Origin: Parageobacillus caldoxylosilyticus NBRC 107762
GTDB taxonomy: Bacteria > Bacillota > Bacilli > Bacillales > Anoxybacillaceae
Length of the DNA: 64,000 nucleotides
Assembly: GCF_000632715.1 (NCBI RefSeq)
Contig: NZ_BAWO01000005.1
Span: 85,146-149,145, forward strand
Reading direction: 5' to 3'
Under the pieces are notes generated by a model. That model was not told the DNA's origin and did not search any database. It worked only from the letters and a program-made list of their open reading frames with translations. How positions within the stretch are numbered: position 1 is the first letter of the stretch; every line of letters begins with the position of its first letter. Positions 19,901-28,815 of this stretch are shown here, in pieces. A program made the position numbers and the translations under genes.

Positions 19901-20484
19901 AAAATGTCGCTGACGCGATGCAAGTTTTCCTGTGTTTCAGCAAGCTTTGCTTCTGCCTTTTTCTTGCGGATTTTATACTTTAGCACGCCGGCTGCCTCTT
20001 CGAAAATCGTGCGCCGTTCTTCCGGCTTGCTGCTTAAAATTTCCTCGACGCGGCCTTGGCCGATAATCGAAAACGCTTCTTTTCCAAGTCCGGAATCCAT
20101 CAATAAATCGACAATATCTTTTAAACGGCAAGGCTGCTTATTAATAAAAAATTCGCTTTCCCCTGAGCGATACACCCGGCGCGTAATGCTTACTTCTTGA
20201 TAATCAAGCGGCAGAAACTGGTCTTCATTATCAAGGGTAATCGTTACTTCCGCGACATTAAGCGGTTTGCGGGAATCGCTGCCGGCAAAAATAATATCTT
20301 CCATCTTCGCCCCGCGCAATGATTTTGCGGACTGCTCGCCGAGCACCCAGCGGATCGCATCGGTAATGTTGCTTTTTCCGCTCCCGTTTGGACCGACAAC
20401 CGCCGTCACTCCGGGAACAAATTCGATCGATACGCGGTCGGCAAACGATTTAAATCCAATAATATCTAAACGTTTGAGGAACAT
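16921..20484 (-). CDS. smc: Chromosome condensation ATPase Smc
   Basis: 1187 residues, the B. subtilis length. Smc dimers with ScpA and ScpB condense and segregate the origin region. Walker A is GPNGSGKSN (31-39) at the N-terminal head. Long coiled coils (about 170-500 and 670-1000) flank a hinge near 520-640 containing GGAMTGGG. The C-terminal head carries the signature LSLLSGGERALTAIALLF and Walker B FCVLDEVEAALDEANV. The N-terminus MFLKRLDIIGFKSFAD matches the family. GAGG stands 10 nt before the ATG. ftsY follows. Confidence 0.97.
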   Translation of the reverse strand: MFLKRLDIIGFKSFADRVSIEFVPGVTAVVGPNGSGKSNITDAIRWVLGEQSAKSLRGAKMEDIIFAGSDSRKPLNVAEVTITLDNEDQFLPLDYQEVSITRRVYRSGESEFFINKQPCRLKDIVDLLMDSGLGKEAFSIIGQGRVEEILSSKPEERRTIFEEAAGVLKYKIRKKKAEAKLAETQENLHRVSDILHELEQQLEPLKMQASIAKDYLEKRDELERFEVALMVHDIEQLYEQWTSLKQQLEQHQNEEIELSSTLQKAEADIEQLRDHITALDESIDGLQQVLLVASEELEKLEGKKEVLKERKKNAVQYQRQLEEAIASLAEKKERIEQVLSREQTQLAELQTAVATLQAELKEKQASLSAYDVNIEEKIEQLKSDYIELVHEQATLKNERAHLQTLLEKLQAKQAALAEANHKYLEERQKLRQQYAALDEKRVQLEKTLEQAEALLRQKTEEVSVLKTDLEKKEAMLYQAYQYLQQTKSRKELLEEMQQDYAGFFQGVKEVLKARAQFPGVHGAVVELIQVPDRYETAIEIALGGAMQHIVVENEEVARKAIHYLKTNAYGRATFLPMNVIQAKTIPAEQLALIKGHPAFVGIASELIHYENIYHSVIANLLGNVIITTDLKGANELARLLHYRYRLVTLDGDVVSPGGAMTGGGIAKKANSLLSRNRELETIAAKLREMEEKTGKLEQLVQAKKKQIQQEETNLAALREQIEEQRFSLQEVKGELRELQLQEKNMNERLALYDHEKANDEQEARQMTERLAVIAQQLDHLEKKLREMDEEINKLQTKKQTEQTSKEALQTAMTEQKIALAETQQRLKNAQEKVEQLASELADTKKQLQTAKQELAVLIEEMNSSHSSEEELEELRNKKLEDKQKTVDLIASRREQRLQYQAQLEHLEREWKEKKRQHKQLADIVKDEEVKLNRLDVELENLLSRLREEYTLSFEAAKAAYPLTVDVQEARKRVKLIKRAIEELGTVNLGAIDEYERVSERYQFLTEQKADLQQAKETLHQVIDEMDQEMKKRFLSTFEQIRAHFGDVFCQLFGGGNADLRLTDPNNLLETGIDIVAQPPGKKLQHLSLLSGGERALTAIALLFSILKVRPVPFCVLDEVEAALDEANVYRYAQYLKQFSSQTQFIVITHRKGTMEEADVLYGVTMQESGVSKLVSVRLEDSKQLVKS

Positions 20485-20534
20485 TCATACCACGCCTCAC
20501 AATCTTTCCTATGTTGTGCGATAAATAGCCGCAA

Positions 20535-20567
20535 AAAGGGCTGACTATTTTTAAGAGCCAACCCTTT
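20535..20567 (-). terminator. Terminator after rnc
   Basis: Stem AAAGGGTTGGCT against AGTCAGCCCTTT, with two G-U pairs (20556-20567 and 20535-20546), followed by TT and a short T-run. The stem overlaps the rnc stop codon. Confidence 0.8.
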
Positions 20568-21306
20568 ATTGTTTCTCCAGTGTTCTTAATGTTTCGAGCG
20601 CCATCTGCGCCGCATGCTGCTCCGCTTCTTTTTTCGACTTGCCAACGCCGATGCCAAGCTCCTTTCCGTTTAGCGAAACGCGCGAAACAAATTCTTTATT
20701 ATGCGCTGGACCTTTTTCCTCTAAAATCGTATATTCCAGCACGCCGATGCCATCACGCTGCACAAGCTCCTGCAATTGGCTTTTAAAATCCATCACATGA
20801 GAAAAAGCACCTTCATCAACTTTTGGGAAAATCGTTTGTCCCAAAAATTGGACGACCGCATCCATTCCTTGATCTAAATAGAGCGCGCCGATAAACGCCT
20901 CGAATACATCTGCTAACAGCGCCGGTCTCGTCCGTCCGCCTGTCAGTTCTTCTCCTTTTCCTAGCAGGACGAGCTCGCCGAACGACAAAGCGTTGGCAAA
21001 CTTGACAAGCGAAGGCTCGCAAACAATCGCGGCCCGCAACTTCGTTAATTCCCCTTCGCTCATATGCGGAAACTTTTTAAACAAATATTGCGAAACGGTA
21101 AGCTCTAGCACCGCATCGCCCAAAAATTCGAGCCGTTCGTTGTCTTCCTGCAGCCGTCTCCGATGCTCATTCACATACGATGAATGAGTAAAAGCCTGAA
21201 TGAGAAGCTTTTCGTTCGTAAAAAAAATGCCGATTTTTTCCTGCAGTTCTTTAAATTTCGCTCTTCTTTTTTCATGAATGCGCTCTTTATCTTTTTGTTT
21301 TGACAT
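20566..21306 (-). CDS. rnc: Ribonuclease III
   Basis: 246 residues. Cleaves double-stranded RNA in rRNA and scRNA processing. The signature [16 protein letters not shown] holds the catalytic acidic residues, with a second acidic site in [16 protein letters not shown] double-stranded RNA-binding domain occupies the C-terminal ~75 residues ([14 protein letters not shown]...[13 protein letters not shown]). I chose ATG 21306 with GGAGGG upstream, 13 codons inside the open frame. It sits between acpP and smc, the usual Bacillus order, with its own likely promoter and terminator. Confidence 0.96.
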   Translation of the reverse strand: MSKQKDKERIHEKRRAKFKELQEKIGIFFTNEKLLIQAFTHSSYVNEHRRRLQEDNERLEFLGDAVLELTVSQYLFKKFPHMSEGELTKLRAAIVCEPSLVKFANALSFGELVLLGKGEELTGGRTRPALLADVFEAFIGALYLDQGMDAVVQFLGQTIFPKVDEGAFSHVMDFKSQLQELVQRDGIGVLEYTILEEKGPAHNKEFVSRVSLNGKELGIGVGKSKKEAEQHAAQMALETLRTLEKQ

Positions 21307-21359
21307 ATAGAATTGCCCTCCGACTTCATTCGACGCAAAAATCAATCGTATACTTCTTT

Positions 21360-21387
21360 ATTATATCCGTTCATCCGTGCGTTACAC
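21360..21387 (-). promoter_or_regulatory. Possible rnc promoter
   Basis: A perfect -10 TATAAT (21360-21365) lies 16 bp from a weak -35 GTGTAA (21382-21387), just after the acpP terminator and about 55 bp before rnc. Confidence 0.45.
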
Positions 21388-21402
21388 AGATAAAAAGCAG
21401 AG

Positions 21403-21429
21403 AAAGCCCCGTTTGGGCAACGGGACTTT
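21403..21429 (-). terminator. Terminator of the fapR-acpP lipid operon
   Basis: An 11-bp stem AAAGTCCCGTT/AACGGGGCTTT with one G-U pair (21419-21429 with 21403-21413) and a 5-nt loop. It starts 9 bp after the acpP stop. The T-rich stretch follows with an interruption (TCTCTGCTTTTT). Confidence 0.8.
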
Positions 21430-21437
21430 TCTAGATA

Positions 21438-21671
21438 TTACATGTGGCTTTTTATGTAGTTCACAGCGTCTCCTACTGTGACAATTTTTTCCGCCTCTTC
21501 ATCGGAAATTTCCATATTAAATTCATCTTCTAATTCCATTACGAGTTCAACGATATCTAGGGAGTCAGCGCCAAGATCATCTTTGAAAGAAGCATCCAGC
21601 GTTACTTGCGATTCTTCGACACCTAGACGGTCTACGATGATTTTCGTTACGCGTTCTAATACGTCTGCCAT
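21438..21671 (-). CDS. acpP: Acyl carrier protein
   Basis: 77 residues, acidic. Carries growing acyl chains on 4'-phosphopantetheine attached to Ser37 in the conserved [23 protein letters not shown] precedes the ATG at 21671, so the three-codon upstream extension starting at a GTG is not used. Last gene of the lipid operon. A TATAAT just upstream may give it extra transcription, which would fit the high demand for this protein. Confidence 0.97.
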   Translation of the reverse strand: MADVLERVTKIIVDRLGVEESQVTLDASFKDDLGADSLDIVELVMELEDEFNMEISDEEAEKIVTVGDAVNYIKSHM

Positions 21672-21691
21672 TCGATTCACCTCCCTTCATG

Positions 21692-21697
21692 ATTATA
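21692..21697 (-). promoter_or_regulatory. Possible internal -10 element for acpP
   Basis: A perfect TATAAT lies about 21 bp before acpP in the fabG-acpP gap. No good -35 is found at 16-18 bp. A small GCTAG/CTAGC hairpin lies upstream of it. Confidence 0.35.
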
Positions 21698-21735
21698 GTA
21701 GATTCGGCTAGAAAATACTAGCGGCTATTTGAAAT

Positions 21736-22476
21736 TTACATCACCATTCCGCCGTCGACATGAAGCGTTTGTCCAGTCATGTAGCTGGCTGCGTCCGATA
21801 CAAGAAAGGCTACGACTTTGGCGACGTCTTCCGGCTCGCCGAAGCGGGCGAGCGGAATTTGTTTTAACATGTCCGCTTTTAATTCGTCGCTAAGACTGTC
21901 GGTCATATCTGTCGTGATGAACCCTGGGGCGACGGCATTAACCGTAATGTTGCGGCTGGCGAGTTCCCGAGCCGCCGTTTTCGTCAATCCGATGACCCCT
22001 GCTTTAGCGGCGACATAGTTTGCTTGTCCCGGATTGCCGCTAATGCCGACGATGGAGGCGATGTTGACGATGCGGCCATAGCGTTGTTTCATCATCGGCC
22101 GCGTCACCGCCTTTATGCAATGAAATACCCCTTTTAAGTTCGTATTAATCACCTGATCCCATTCTTCCTCTTTCATGCGCATCAATAAATTATCGCGGGT
22201 AATGCCGGCATTGTTCACTAAAATATCGATGCGGCCAAACTGCTCTAGCACCGTTTTTACCATGCGCTCGACGGCTTCGGCGCTGGAAACATCCGCTTGG
22301 ATCGCCACCGCTTCTTGGCCCATCTTTTTGATTTCTTCGACCACTTCATTCGCTTTTGCTTCGCTGCCGGCGTAATTGACGGCTACTGTTGCCCCTTGGC
22401 GGGCAAGTTCGAGCGCAATCGCCCGACCGATGCCGCGCGACGCTCCCGTGACAAGCGCTACTTTCCTTTGCAACAT
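21736..22476 (-). CDS. fabG: 3-oxoacyl-[ACP] reductase FabG
   Basis: 246 residues. NADPH-dependent reduction of 3-ketoacyl-ACP in fatty acid elongation. A short-chain dehydrogenase with the nucleotide motif [12 protein letters not shown] (10-21), NNAG at 88-91, and catalytic Ser141, Tyr154 and Lys158 (YVAAK). The ATG at 22476 follows AAAGGAG. Only 4 bp separate it from fabD, and 64 bp from acpP. Confidence 0.97.
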   Translation of the reverse strand: MLQRKVALVTGASRGIGRAIALELARQGATVAVNYAGSEAKANEVVEEIKKMGQEAVAIQADVSSAEAVERMVKTVLEQFGRIDILVNNAGITRDNLLMRMKEEEWDQVINTNLKGVFHCIKAVTRPMMKQRYGRIVNIASIVGISGNPGQANYVAAKAGVIGLTKTAARELASRNITVNAVAPGFITTDMTDSLSDELKADMLKQIPLARFGEPEDVAKVVAFLVSDAASYMTGQTLHVDGGMVM

Positions 22477-22480
22477 TCTT

Positions 22481-23422
22481 TTATTCTCCTTTCACTGCCG
22501 CAACGGTTAATTCCAGTGTTTCTAGATCATTGACGGCGTGCACGCGCACGTTGCGGTCAATTTTTTTCACCAGCCCGGATAGCACCTTCCCTGGGCCGAT
22601 TTCAATAAACGTATCCACTCCTAAAGCGATCATCGTTTGCACTGATTCTTCCCAGCGCACTGGGGAATATAACTGCTCAATTAATAGGCGCGAAATCTCT
22701 TCTTTTTTCACAACCGGCTTCGCAGTCACGTTGGCGATGACCGGAATTTTCGCATCGTGGGTAGCAATGTCGTTTAGCACTTCTTGCAATTTGCCGGCCG
22801 CCGGTTTCATTAAGGACGAATGAAACGGTCCGCTTACCTCGAGCGGAATCACCCGTTTGGCGCCGCGCTCTTTCGCCAGCTGACCAGCTTTTTCCACGCC
22901 TGCTTTCGAACCGGAGATAACGATCTGACCCGGGCAGTTTAAATTGGCCAACTGTACTGGGTCGCCTTGCGCTGATACTTCATTTGTCACCGCTTCAAGT
23001 GCCGCGGCGTCCATTCCTAATACGGCCGCCATCGTTCCTTCGCCGGCTGGCACCGCTTCTTCCATAAACTCGCCGCGTTTTCGCACCGCATATACCGCAT
23101 CAGCAAACGAAAGCGCACCTGCCGCCACCAGTGCTGTATATTCTCCTAAACTATGACCGGCAACATAATCGGCTGTAATCCCTGCCTCTTTTACTTTTTC
23201 AAGCAGGGCGATGCTTGTCGTCAATAAAGCCGGCTGGGCGTTGTACGTTAACGTCAGCGTCTCCTGCGGGCCTTCGAAAATAAGCGAGGAAAGCGAAAAG
23301 CCTAAACGTTCATCAGCGGCTTGAAACAGAGCCCGCGCATTGGCATCACTTTCGGCAATATCTTTTCCCATGCCTACCGTCTGCGATCCTTGTCCCGGAA
23401 AAATAAAAGCGATTTTCCCCAT
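22481..23422 (-). CDS. fabD: Malonyl-CoA:ACP transacylase FabD
   Basis: 313 residues. Transfers malonyl from CoA to ACP, supplying extender units. The N-terminus [15 protein letters not shown] is a family hallmark. The nucleophile is Ser91 in [13 protein letters not shown], and the active-site histidine is near 201 in [10 protein letters not shown]. The ATG at 23422 follows AAAGGAAGGG. It lies between plsX and fabG in the FapR regulon operon. Confidence 0.97.
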   Translation of the reverse strand: MGKIAFIFPGQGSQTVGMGKDIAESDANARALFQAADERLGFSLSSLIFEGPQETLTLTYNAQPALLTTSIALLEKVKEAGITADYVAGHSLGEYTALVAAGALSFADAVYAVRKRGEFMEEAVPAGEGTMAAVLGMDAAALEAVTNEVSAQGDPVQLANLNCPGQIVISGSKAGVEKAGQLAKERGAKRVIPLEVSGPFHSSLMKPAAGKLQEVLNDIATHDAKIPVIANVTAKPVVKKEEISRLLIEQLYSPVRWEESVQTMIALGVDTFIEIGPGKVLSGLVKKIDRNVRVHAVNDLETLELTVAAVKGE

Positions 23423-23437
23423 ACGTTTTCCCTTCCT

Positions 23438-24427
23438 TTACGAACGATTTTGTTCGAGCGACTCTTTGATGGTAGCGATGATGTCGTTGGCCACCATTTC
23501 CCGCGCCTGGCGTACCGCGTGAAAGATCGCGTTGGCATCAGACGAACCGTGCGCTTTAATCACCGGAGCGTTTAAGCCAAACAGCGCCGCTCCGCCATAT
23601 TCGGAATAATCCATCATCTTTTTTAATTCAACGAGCTTCGGCTTTAACACGGCTGCCGCTAATTTGCTTGATAAACTGCTTGTCAGCGCCTGCTTTAACA
23701 TCGAAAATACAGACATCGCCGTACCTTCGATCGTTTTGAGCGCGACGTTGCCGGTAAACCCGTCGGTGACGACGACATCAGCAACACCTTGCAATAAATC
23801 GCGCGCTTCGACGTTGCCGATAAAATGAAGGTTCGTTTCTTTTAGGAGCTGAAACGTGCGTTTGGCGACATCGTTTCCTTTTTGATCTTCTGTTCCCACG
23901 TTTAACAAGCCAATGCGCGGACGGGAGATGCCTCTTATTTTTTGGGCGTACACATGTCCCATTAACGCATACTGCAATATATGTTCCGGACGGGCATCGA
24001 CGTTGGCGCCGACATCTAAAAATAAAAATCCTTCGCCGCCGACGGTCGGAAGCGTCGGCGCCAGCGCCGGCCGGTCAATTCCGGCGATCCGTCCGACGAC
24101 AAACAGTCCGGCCGCCATTAATGCCCCCGTATTGCCAGCCGAGATGCACGCGTCGGCTCGTCCTTCTTTCACTTCTTGCGCCATCAGCACCATCGACGCG
24201 TTCTTCTTTCTTCTCACCGCCCGCACCGGTTCATCGGTCGCCTCAATCACTTCATCGGTGTGAATGATCGTAATTCGTTCTTCCTTCGTAAGGTGCGAGC
24301 GAATTTGTGCTTCATCGCCAAACAGCGTAATATGTACATCGGTAAAATGCTGCACCGCTTTCATTGCCCCGAGCACAATTTCTTTCGGAGCGTGGTCTCC
24401 TCCCATTGCATCAATCGCGATCTTCAT
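23438..24427 (-). CDS. plsX: Phosphate acyltransferase PlsX
   Basis: 329 residues. Makes acyl-phosphate from acyl-ACP; PlsY then uses it to start phospholipid synthesis. The diagnostic N-terminus [18 protein letters not shown] starts at ATG 24427, preceded by AAGGATGGAG. An open frame 47 codons longer would read back through fapR and was rejected. The start overlaps the fapR coding end by 17 nt. Later motifs include [13 protein letters not shown] and [16 protein letters not shown]. Confidence 0.96.
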   Translation of the reverse strand: MKIAIDAMGGDHAPKEIVLGAMKAVQHFTDVHITLFGDEAQIRSHLTKEERITIIHTDEVIEATDEPVRAVRRKKNASMVLMAQEVKEGRADACISAGNTGALMAAGLFVVGRIAGIDRPALAPTLPTVGGEGFLFLDVGANVDARPEHILQYALMGHVYAQKIRGISRPRIGLLNVGTEDQKGNDVAKRTFQLLKETNLHFIGNVEARDLLQGVADVVVTDGFTGNVALKTIEGTAMSVFSMLKQALTSSLSSKLAAAVLKPKLVELKKMMDYSEYGGAALFGLNAPVIKAHGSSDANAIFHAVRQAREMVANDIIATIKESLEQNRS

Positions 24428-25007
24428 AGCTGTCTCCATCCTTTTTCTCATTGTTGGACCGATACATTTCAAATGTTCCGGAAAAAACAAGCTCCTGTCC
24501 GACATAGCTGTTGACTTCAACAATCGTCCGGCCGTTAGCCTTTTTCCCAACCACTTTTGCTTTTGCAACCACCCGTTCGTTTTCTTTTACTTGTCTTGTA
24601 AAGCGGATGTTTGCTTTGGCCGTCAAGGCAAGCTCATCGTTGATGACGGCAACGGCAAGGGAATTCGCCTGGGCAAACAAATGGTGGCCGCGCGCAATGC
24701 GGTTGCGCCTAAACACATGTTCCGCTTTCACATCGAAAATGGAAATCGCGCTATGATCCGGCTCGATATCGATAATTTCGCCGATCACTTCTTCAATCGG
24801 CAACGCCCTTACTTTATCGGCCAGCGACTGCTCGGCAACATGCTTGATCCGCTCACGCAGCTCCGGTATCGACAGCTCCAGCCGGTCTAGGCGGATCGTC
24901 TGGACGCTGACTGAAAATTTTTCCGCTAATTCTTCATCGGTAATAAACGGATTTTCACGAATCGTCTCTTGCAAAAGCCGTTGTCGCTCTCGTTTGCTTT
25001 TTCTCAT
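24411..25007 (-). CDS. fapR: Fatty acid/phospholipid synthesis repressor FapR
   Basis: 198 residues. FapR represses lipid synthesis genes and is released by malonyl-CoA. A DeoR-like helix-turn-helix ([20 protein letters not shown], about 22-41) is followed by a linker helix and a hot-dog effector domain from about residue 70 to the end. The ATG at 25007 has only a weak upstream GGTG, so low translation is likely. Its own operator overlaps the predicted transcription start, giving negative autoregulation as in B. subtilis. It heads fapR-plsX-fabD-fabG-acpP. Confidence 0.96.
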   Translation of the reverse strand: MRKSKRERQRLLQETIRENPFITDEELAEKFSVSVQTIRLDRLELSIPELRERIKHVAEQSLADKVRALPIEEVIGEIIDIEPDHSAISIFDVKAEHVFRRNRIARGHHLFAQANSLAVAVINDELALTAKANIRFTRQVKENERVVAKAKVVGKKANGRTIVEVNSYVGQELVFSGTFEMYRSNNEKKDGDSYEDRD

Positions 25008-25028
25008 CTATATTTACACCGTCCAGTT

Positions 25029-25045
25029 TTATGACTAGGTACTAA
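25029..25045 (-). promoter_or_regulatory. FapR operator
   Basis: Minus-strand TTAGTACCTAGTCATAA agrees with the FapR box pattern as I remember it (TTAGTACCTRDT followed by an AT-rich half-site). It begins about 5 bp after the -10 hexamer and covers the predicted transcription start, a position that would block RNA polymerase. Confidence 0.88.
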
Positions 25046-25049
25046 AAGT

Positions 25050-25078
25050 AATATATAATATCAAAAAAAAGAATGCAA
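25050..25078 (-). promoter_or_regulatory. Promoter of the fapR operon
   Basis: -35 TTGCAT (25073-25078) and -10 TATATT (25050-25055), 17-bp T-rich spacer, placed directly before the FapR box and just after the recG terminator. Confidence 0.78.
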
Positions 25079-25086
25079 GCAAAAAA

Positions 25087-25114
25087 GCGGTCTGCCGCAT
25101 AAAAGACAGACCGC
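25087..25114 (-). terminator. Terminator after recG
   Basis: Stem GCGGTCTG/CAGACCGC (25107-25114 with 25087-25094), 12-nt loop, followed by TTTTTT on the minus strand. It starts 13 bp beyond the recG stop. Confidence 0.88.
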
Positions 25115-25127
25115 GTATCTTTTTCTA

Positions 25128-27176
25128 TCAATCTAATTTTTCGCCGTCCAATACGCCTGACTCTTGCAAATAAAGGCGCAGGCATTGATACGGCTCATCG
25201 TGCCAAAACGCTTTCGATTCAATCAGTTTCGCCGCATCGCTGCGGGCGACTTCTAAAATGCGATAATCATGCACGATATCCCCAAATTGAAATTCCGGCA
25301 TGCCGCTTTGTTTGGTGCCGAAAAAATCGCCTGGACCGCGCAGCTCTAAATCTTTCTCCGATAGCACAAATCCGTCCGTCGTTTCCGTCATGATGCGCAT
25401 ACGTTCTTTTCCGACTTCCGATTTCGGATCGGCGATTAAAATGCAATACGACTGCTCGTCGCCGCGGCCGACCCGGCCCCGCAATTGGTGGAGCTGCGCC
25501 AGGCCAAACCGTTCGGCATCATAAATGACCATCACGGTGGCGTTCGGCACGTTGACCCCTACTTCGACGACCGTAGTGGAAACTAGCACTTGCACGCGGT
25601 TTTCGCTAAACGCCTTCATCACTGCTTCTTTTTCTTCCGCAGAAAGCCGCCCGTGCATCAACCCGATGTTGTATTTTCCTCTGTAATAATGCGTAAGCAT
25701 GCTATGGACATCAATCGCATTTTGCACATCCAACTTTTCCGATTCTTCAATCAGCGGGCAAATGACATAAGCCTGCCGCCCCTTTTGAATTTCCTTTTCG
25801 ATAAAATCAAGCACCCGCTCGAACATATGATGTTTGACCCAATACGTCTGCACCTTTTTTCTTCCTGCCGGCATTTCATCAATCACCGACACATCCATTT
25901 CTCCAAACGCGGTGATGGCGAGGGTGCGCGGAATCGGAGTAGCCGTCATCATCAATACATCTGGCGACTGCCCTTTTTCGCGCAAAATGCGGCGCTGTTC
26001 CACACCGAAGCGATGCTGTTCATCCGTAATGACTAAACCAAGTCTCTTAAAATTCACTTCTTCTTGAATGAGTGCATGGGTGCCGATCATAATATCAATG
26101 TCGCCGGCGGCAAGCTGCTCTAAAATTTCTCTTCGTTTCTTTCCTTTCACCGAACTCGTTAAGAGCGCAACCGTGACGTCGGTGGCAGCAAACAACTGCT
26201 GCAGCGAGCGGGCGTGCTGTTCCGCCAAAATTTCCGTAGGCACCATCAGCGCTCCTTGGTAGCCGGAAAGAACAGTGGCGTATAAGGCGACGGCCGCTAC
26301 GACCGTTTTCCCTGAACCGACATCCCCTTGAAGCAGACGATTCATGCGGTATGGCGAGCGCATATCGGCGAGTATTTCTGCGATGACGCGCCGCTGTGCA
26401 TTCGTTAGCGAAAATGGCAGCTGCCCTATAAAAGCGTCCAGCTTCTCTTTGGAAAACGAATGGGCGATTCCTTGCGAATATTCGCGTGCTACTTTGCGCA
26501 GCGCATGAATTTTTAATTGAAACAGCAAAAATTCTTCATATACCAACCGCCGCCTTGCCTGTCTCAACTCTTCATGAGAACGCGGGAAGTGGATGGCGCG
26601 AATCGCTTCTTGCTTCGAAATGAGCCGGTAGGCGCGCCTTATAGAGAGCGGAAGCGGGTCAACGATCGCCGCGCCGTATTGCGTAAGCGCCAGCTTGATG
26701 AAACGCCGCATTCCTTTCACCGTAAGCGAGCCGCGCACAGAGTAAACGGGCTCTATTTCTTTTGCTTGCGGGAGCGGACCGAGCTTTATTTCATAAGCGG
26801 TAATCGTTTGGCGGTGCTGATCCCACTTGCCGATGACCGTTATCGTATCGCCCATCGCGATTTTTTCTTTTAAATAAGGACGGTTGAAACAAACGACCGT
26901 GATTAAATACCTTCCGGCAAGAAGGCGAAAAGCCAGGCGCGATTTTTTTTTCGTATAATACGTAAGAGAAGGCTCGCTATGAACCTTCCCTTCGACTGTT
27001 ACTTTTTCATCATGTTTGACCTCTGCCAAATCTTTTCGCTCATAATCTTCATAACGATATGGAGCATACATGAGCAGTTGCTCGATCGTCGTAATTCCCA
27101 TTTCCTCGAGCGCCGCGCCTGTCTCTTCGCCAATTCCTTTAATCGCTGTTACAGGCTGTTGCAACTCACGATTCAC
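25128..27176 (-). CDS. recG: ATP-dependent DNA helicase RecG
   Basis: 682 residues, the B. subtilis length. RecG remodels stalled forks and branched recombination intermediates. The wedge/OB domain lies in the first ~250 residues (start MNRELQQPVTAIKGIGEETG). The helicase core shows LLQGDVGSGKTVVAAVALY, DEQHRFGVEQRR, MTATPIPRTLAI and the QLRGRVGRG motif VI. The start is GTG at 27176, two bases after the sdaAA stop. No strong ribosome binding site is visible, so translational coupling to sdaAA is likely. A terminator follows. Confidence 0.95.
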   Translation of the reverse strand: MNRELQQPVTAIKGIGEETGAALEEMGITTIEQLLMYAPYRYEDYERKDLAEVKHDEKVTVEGKVHSEPSLTYYTKKKSRLAFRLLAGRYLITVVCFNRPYLKEKIAMGDTITVIGKWDQHRQTITAYEIKLGPLPQAKEIEPVYSVRGSLTVKGMRRFIKLALTQYGAAIVDPLPLSIRRAYRLISKQEAIRAIHFPRSHEELRQARRRLVYEEFLLFQLKIHALRKVAREYSQGIAHSFSKEKLDAFIGQLPFSLTNAQRRVIAEILADMRSPYRMNRLLQGDVGSGKTVVAAVALYATVLSGYQGALMVPTEILAEQHARSLQQLFAATDVTVALLTSSVKGKKRREILEQLAAGDIDIMIGTHALIQEEVNFKRLGLVITDEQHRFGVEQRRILREKGQSPDVLMMTATPIPRTLAITAFGEMDVSVIDEMPAGRKKVQTYWVKHHMFERVLDFIEKEIQKGRQAYVICPLIEESEKLDVQNAIDVHSMLTHYYRGKYNIGLMHGRLSAEEKEAVMKAFSENRVQVLVSTTVVEVGVNVPNATVMVIYDAERFGLAQLHQLRGRVGRGDEQSYCILIADPKSEVGKERMRIMTETTDGFVLSEKDLELRGPGDFFGTKQSGMPEFQFGDIVHDYRILEVARSDAAKLIESKAFWHDEPYQCLRLYLQESGVLDGEKLD

Positions 27177-27178
27177 TG

Positions 27179-28057
27179 TTATTTCGCGGAAACGCCGAAA
27201 ATTTTCGCCGCTAAAGCGCGTCCTGTCGGCGTTGCTGCTAACCCCCCTTGTGCAGTTTCCTTTAATGCGGTCGGCATCGTTTCGCCGATTCGGTACATCG
27301 CTTCAATCACTTCGTCGCACGGAATGCGGCTTTTAATGCCGGCAAGGGCCATATCGGCCGCCACCATCGCATTTGCCGCTCCCATGGCGTTTCGCTTCAC
27401 ACATGGCACTTCCACCAAGCCAGCGACAGGGTCACATACTAATCCTAACATATTCTTTAAGGCAATCGCCATCGCTTCCGCCGCCTGGCTCGGCGTTCCG
27501 CCGGCCAGTTCAACGAGCGCGGCCGCCGCCATTCCCGCAGCGGAACCGACTTCCGCCTGACAGCCTCCGGCAGCGCCGGAAATCGAAGCGTTATTAGCCA
27601 CTACATAGCCGAACGCGCCAGCGGTAAACAAAAATTCGATCATTTCCTCACGCGTCGGTTTTAATTTCTCTTTTACGGCAAAAAGCGTGCCAGGAACAAC
27701 TCCGGCCGACCCCGCCGTCGGTGTCGCGCAAATGACCCCCATCGCCGCGTTCACTTCGTTCGTAGCCATCGCTTTGCTGACGGCATCTAAAATCGTTTCT
27801 CCCGATAAAAAGTTTCCTTGGCTAATATATTGTTGCAATAATACCGAATTTCCGCCGGTCAGCCCCGACCGCGAAACGACGCCGGCTAATCCTTTTTTCA
27901 CCGCCTGCTCCATTACTTGTAAGTTTTTATCCATTTGTGCAAAAATGTCCTCGCGGCTTCTTCCCGTCACCTCGATTTCTTGGCGAATCATCACCTCGGC
28001 AATTTTAATGTTTTGGCTTTCCGCCAATTCTACCAGTTCTGCCACATTGCGAAACAT
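27179..28057 (-). CDS. sdaAA: L-serine dehydratase, alpha (iron-sulfur) subunit
   Basis: 292 residues. With the beta subunit it deaminates serine to pyruvate and ammonia, using an oxygen-labile [4Fe-4S] cluster. Conserved features include SGLTGGNSVLLQ, ICATPTAGSAGVVPG and LVCDPVAGLVEVPC, which contain likely cluster cysteines. AAGGAGG stands before the ATG at 28057; the open frame reaches 14 codons further upstream across the sdaAB stop and was not used. 31 bp separate it from sdaAB. Confidence 0.95.
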   Translation of the reverse strand: MFRNVAELVELAESQNIKIAEVMIRQEIEVTGRSREDIFAQMDKNLQVMEQAVKKGLAGVVSRSGLTGGNSVLLQQYISQGNFLSGETILDAVSKAMATNEVNAAMGVICATPTAGSAGVVPGTLFAVKEKLKPTREEMIEFLFTAGAFGYVVANNASISGAAGGCQAEVGSAAGMAAAALVELAGGTPSQAAEAMAIALKNMLGLVCDPVAGLVEVPCVKRNAMGAANAMVAADMALAGIKSRIPCDEVIEAMYRIGETMPTALKETAQGGLAATPTGRALAAKIFGVSAK

Positions 28058-28088
28058 CCGATGTCCTCCTTTTTTGCAAACGCTTTCG

Positions 28089-28751
28089 TTAGTCGACAAG
28101 CTTTGTTACTTGAATAATATGCGGCAATGTTTCCAGCTCGCTGATTACATGCTCGTCAAGCGGTTGGTCAACCTCGATCGTCATCAGCGCCTCTTTTCCT
28201 TTTTCTTTCCGCGACACTTCCATATGTCCGATATTAATCGCATATTTTGCCAGCACGTTGGCTACCGCGGCGATCGTTCCGTACCGGTCATTATGCATAA
28301 TCAAAAGTGCCGGGTGATGGCCCGATAATTTCAGTTCAAATCCATTGAGTTCGGTAATTTCAATTTTTCCGCCGCCGATCGAAATGCCGACAAGCTCTAG
28401 TTCTCCCTGTTCATCCCCAATCTGCACCCGTGCGGTGTTTGGGTGATTCGGAATTGCATCTTCTTCGTGAAAAACGACTTCCATTCCTTCTTCTTTAGCA
28501 ATTTCAAGCGAACGCGGAATTCGTTCATCAAATGTATCGAAATCAAGGAGGCCGCCGACAATGGCGACATCCGTCCCATGTCCTTTATACGTTTGCGCAA
28601 ACGAGCCATAAAACGAAATATGCGCCCACTTTGGTTTTCTGCCAAATAAACTGCGCGCCACCCGCCCGATGCGCGCTGCTCCCGCTGTATGGGAGCTCGA
28701 CGGCCCGATCATAACCGGTCCAATAATATCGAAAACGCTTTTATATTTCAT
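28089..28751 (-). CDS. sdaAB: L-serine dehydratase, beta subunit
   Basis: 220 residues. Partner of SdaAA. It carries the IGPSSSHTAGAARIGR signature near the N-terminus and a C-terminal ACT domain (from about 148: ALLIMHNDRYGTIAAVANVL) that may sense amino acids. AAGGAG precedes the ATG at 28751. It follows the fakA terminator by about 28 bp, and I see no promoter in that short gap. Confidence 0.95.
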   Translation of the reverse strand: MKYKSVFDIIGPVMIGPSSSHTAGAARIGRVARSLFGRKPKWAHISFYGSFAQTYKGHGTDVAIVGGLLDFDTFDERIPRSLEIAKEEGMEVVFHEEDAIPNHPNTARVQIGDEQGELELVGISIGGGKIEITELNGFELKLSGHHPALLIMHNDRYGTIAAVANVLAKYAINIGHMEVSRKEKGKEALMTIEVDQPLDEHVISELETLPHIIQVTKLVD

Positions 28752-28779
28752 GTTTCTCTACTCCTTCGCTTCACAATAA

Positions 28780-28804
28780 AATAGAAGGGAGAACCCCTTC
28801 TATT
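28780..28804 (-). terminator. Terminator after fakA
   Basis: A 10-bp stem AATAGAAGGG/CCCTTCTATT (28795-28804 with 28780-28789), 5-nt loop, followed on the minus strand by TTATTG. The T-tract is short, so termination may be partial. Confidence 0.7.
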
Positions 28805-28815
28805 ATTCTAACATA

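Noticed and set aside
24428..24568. 47-codon N-terminal extension of plsX
   Set aside because: It overlaps fapR in another frame; PlsX proteins start [14 protein letters not shown].
24264..24890. 208-codon open frame on the plus strand
   Set aside because: Antisense to plsX and fapR, low-complexity Phe/Cys/Ser-rich translation, no ribosome binding site.
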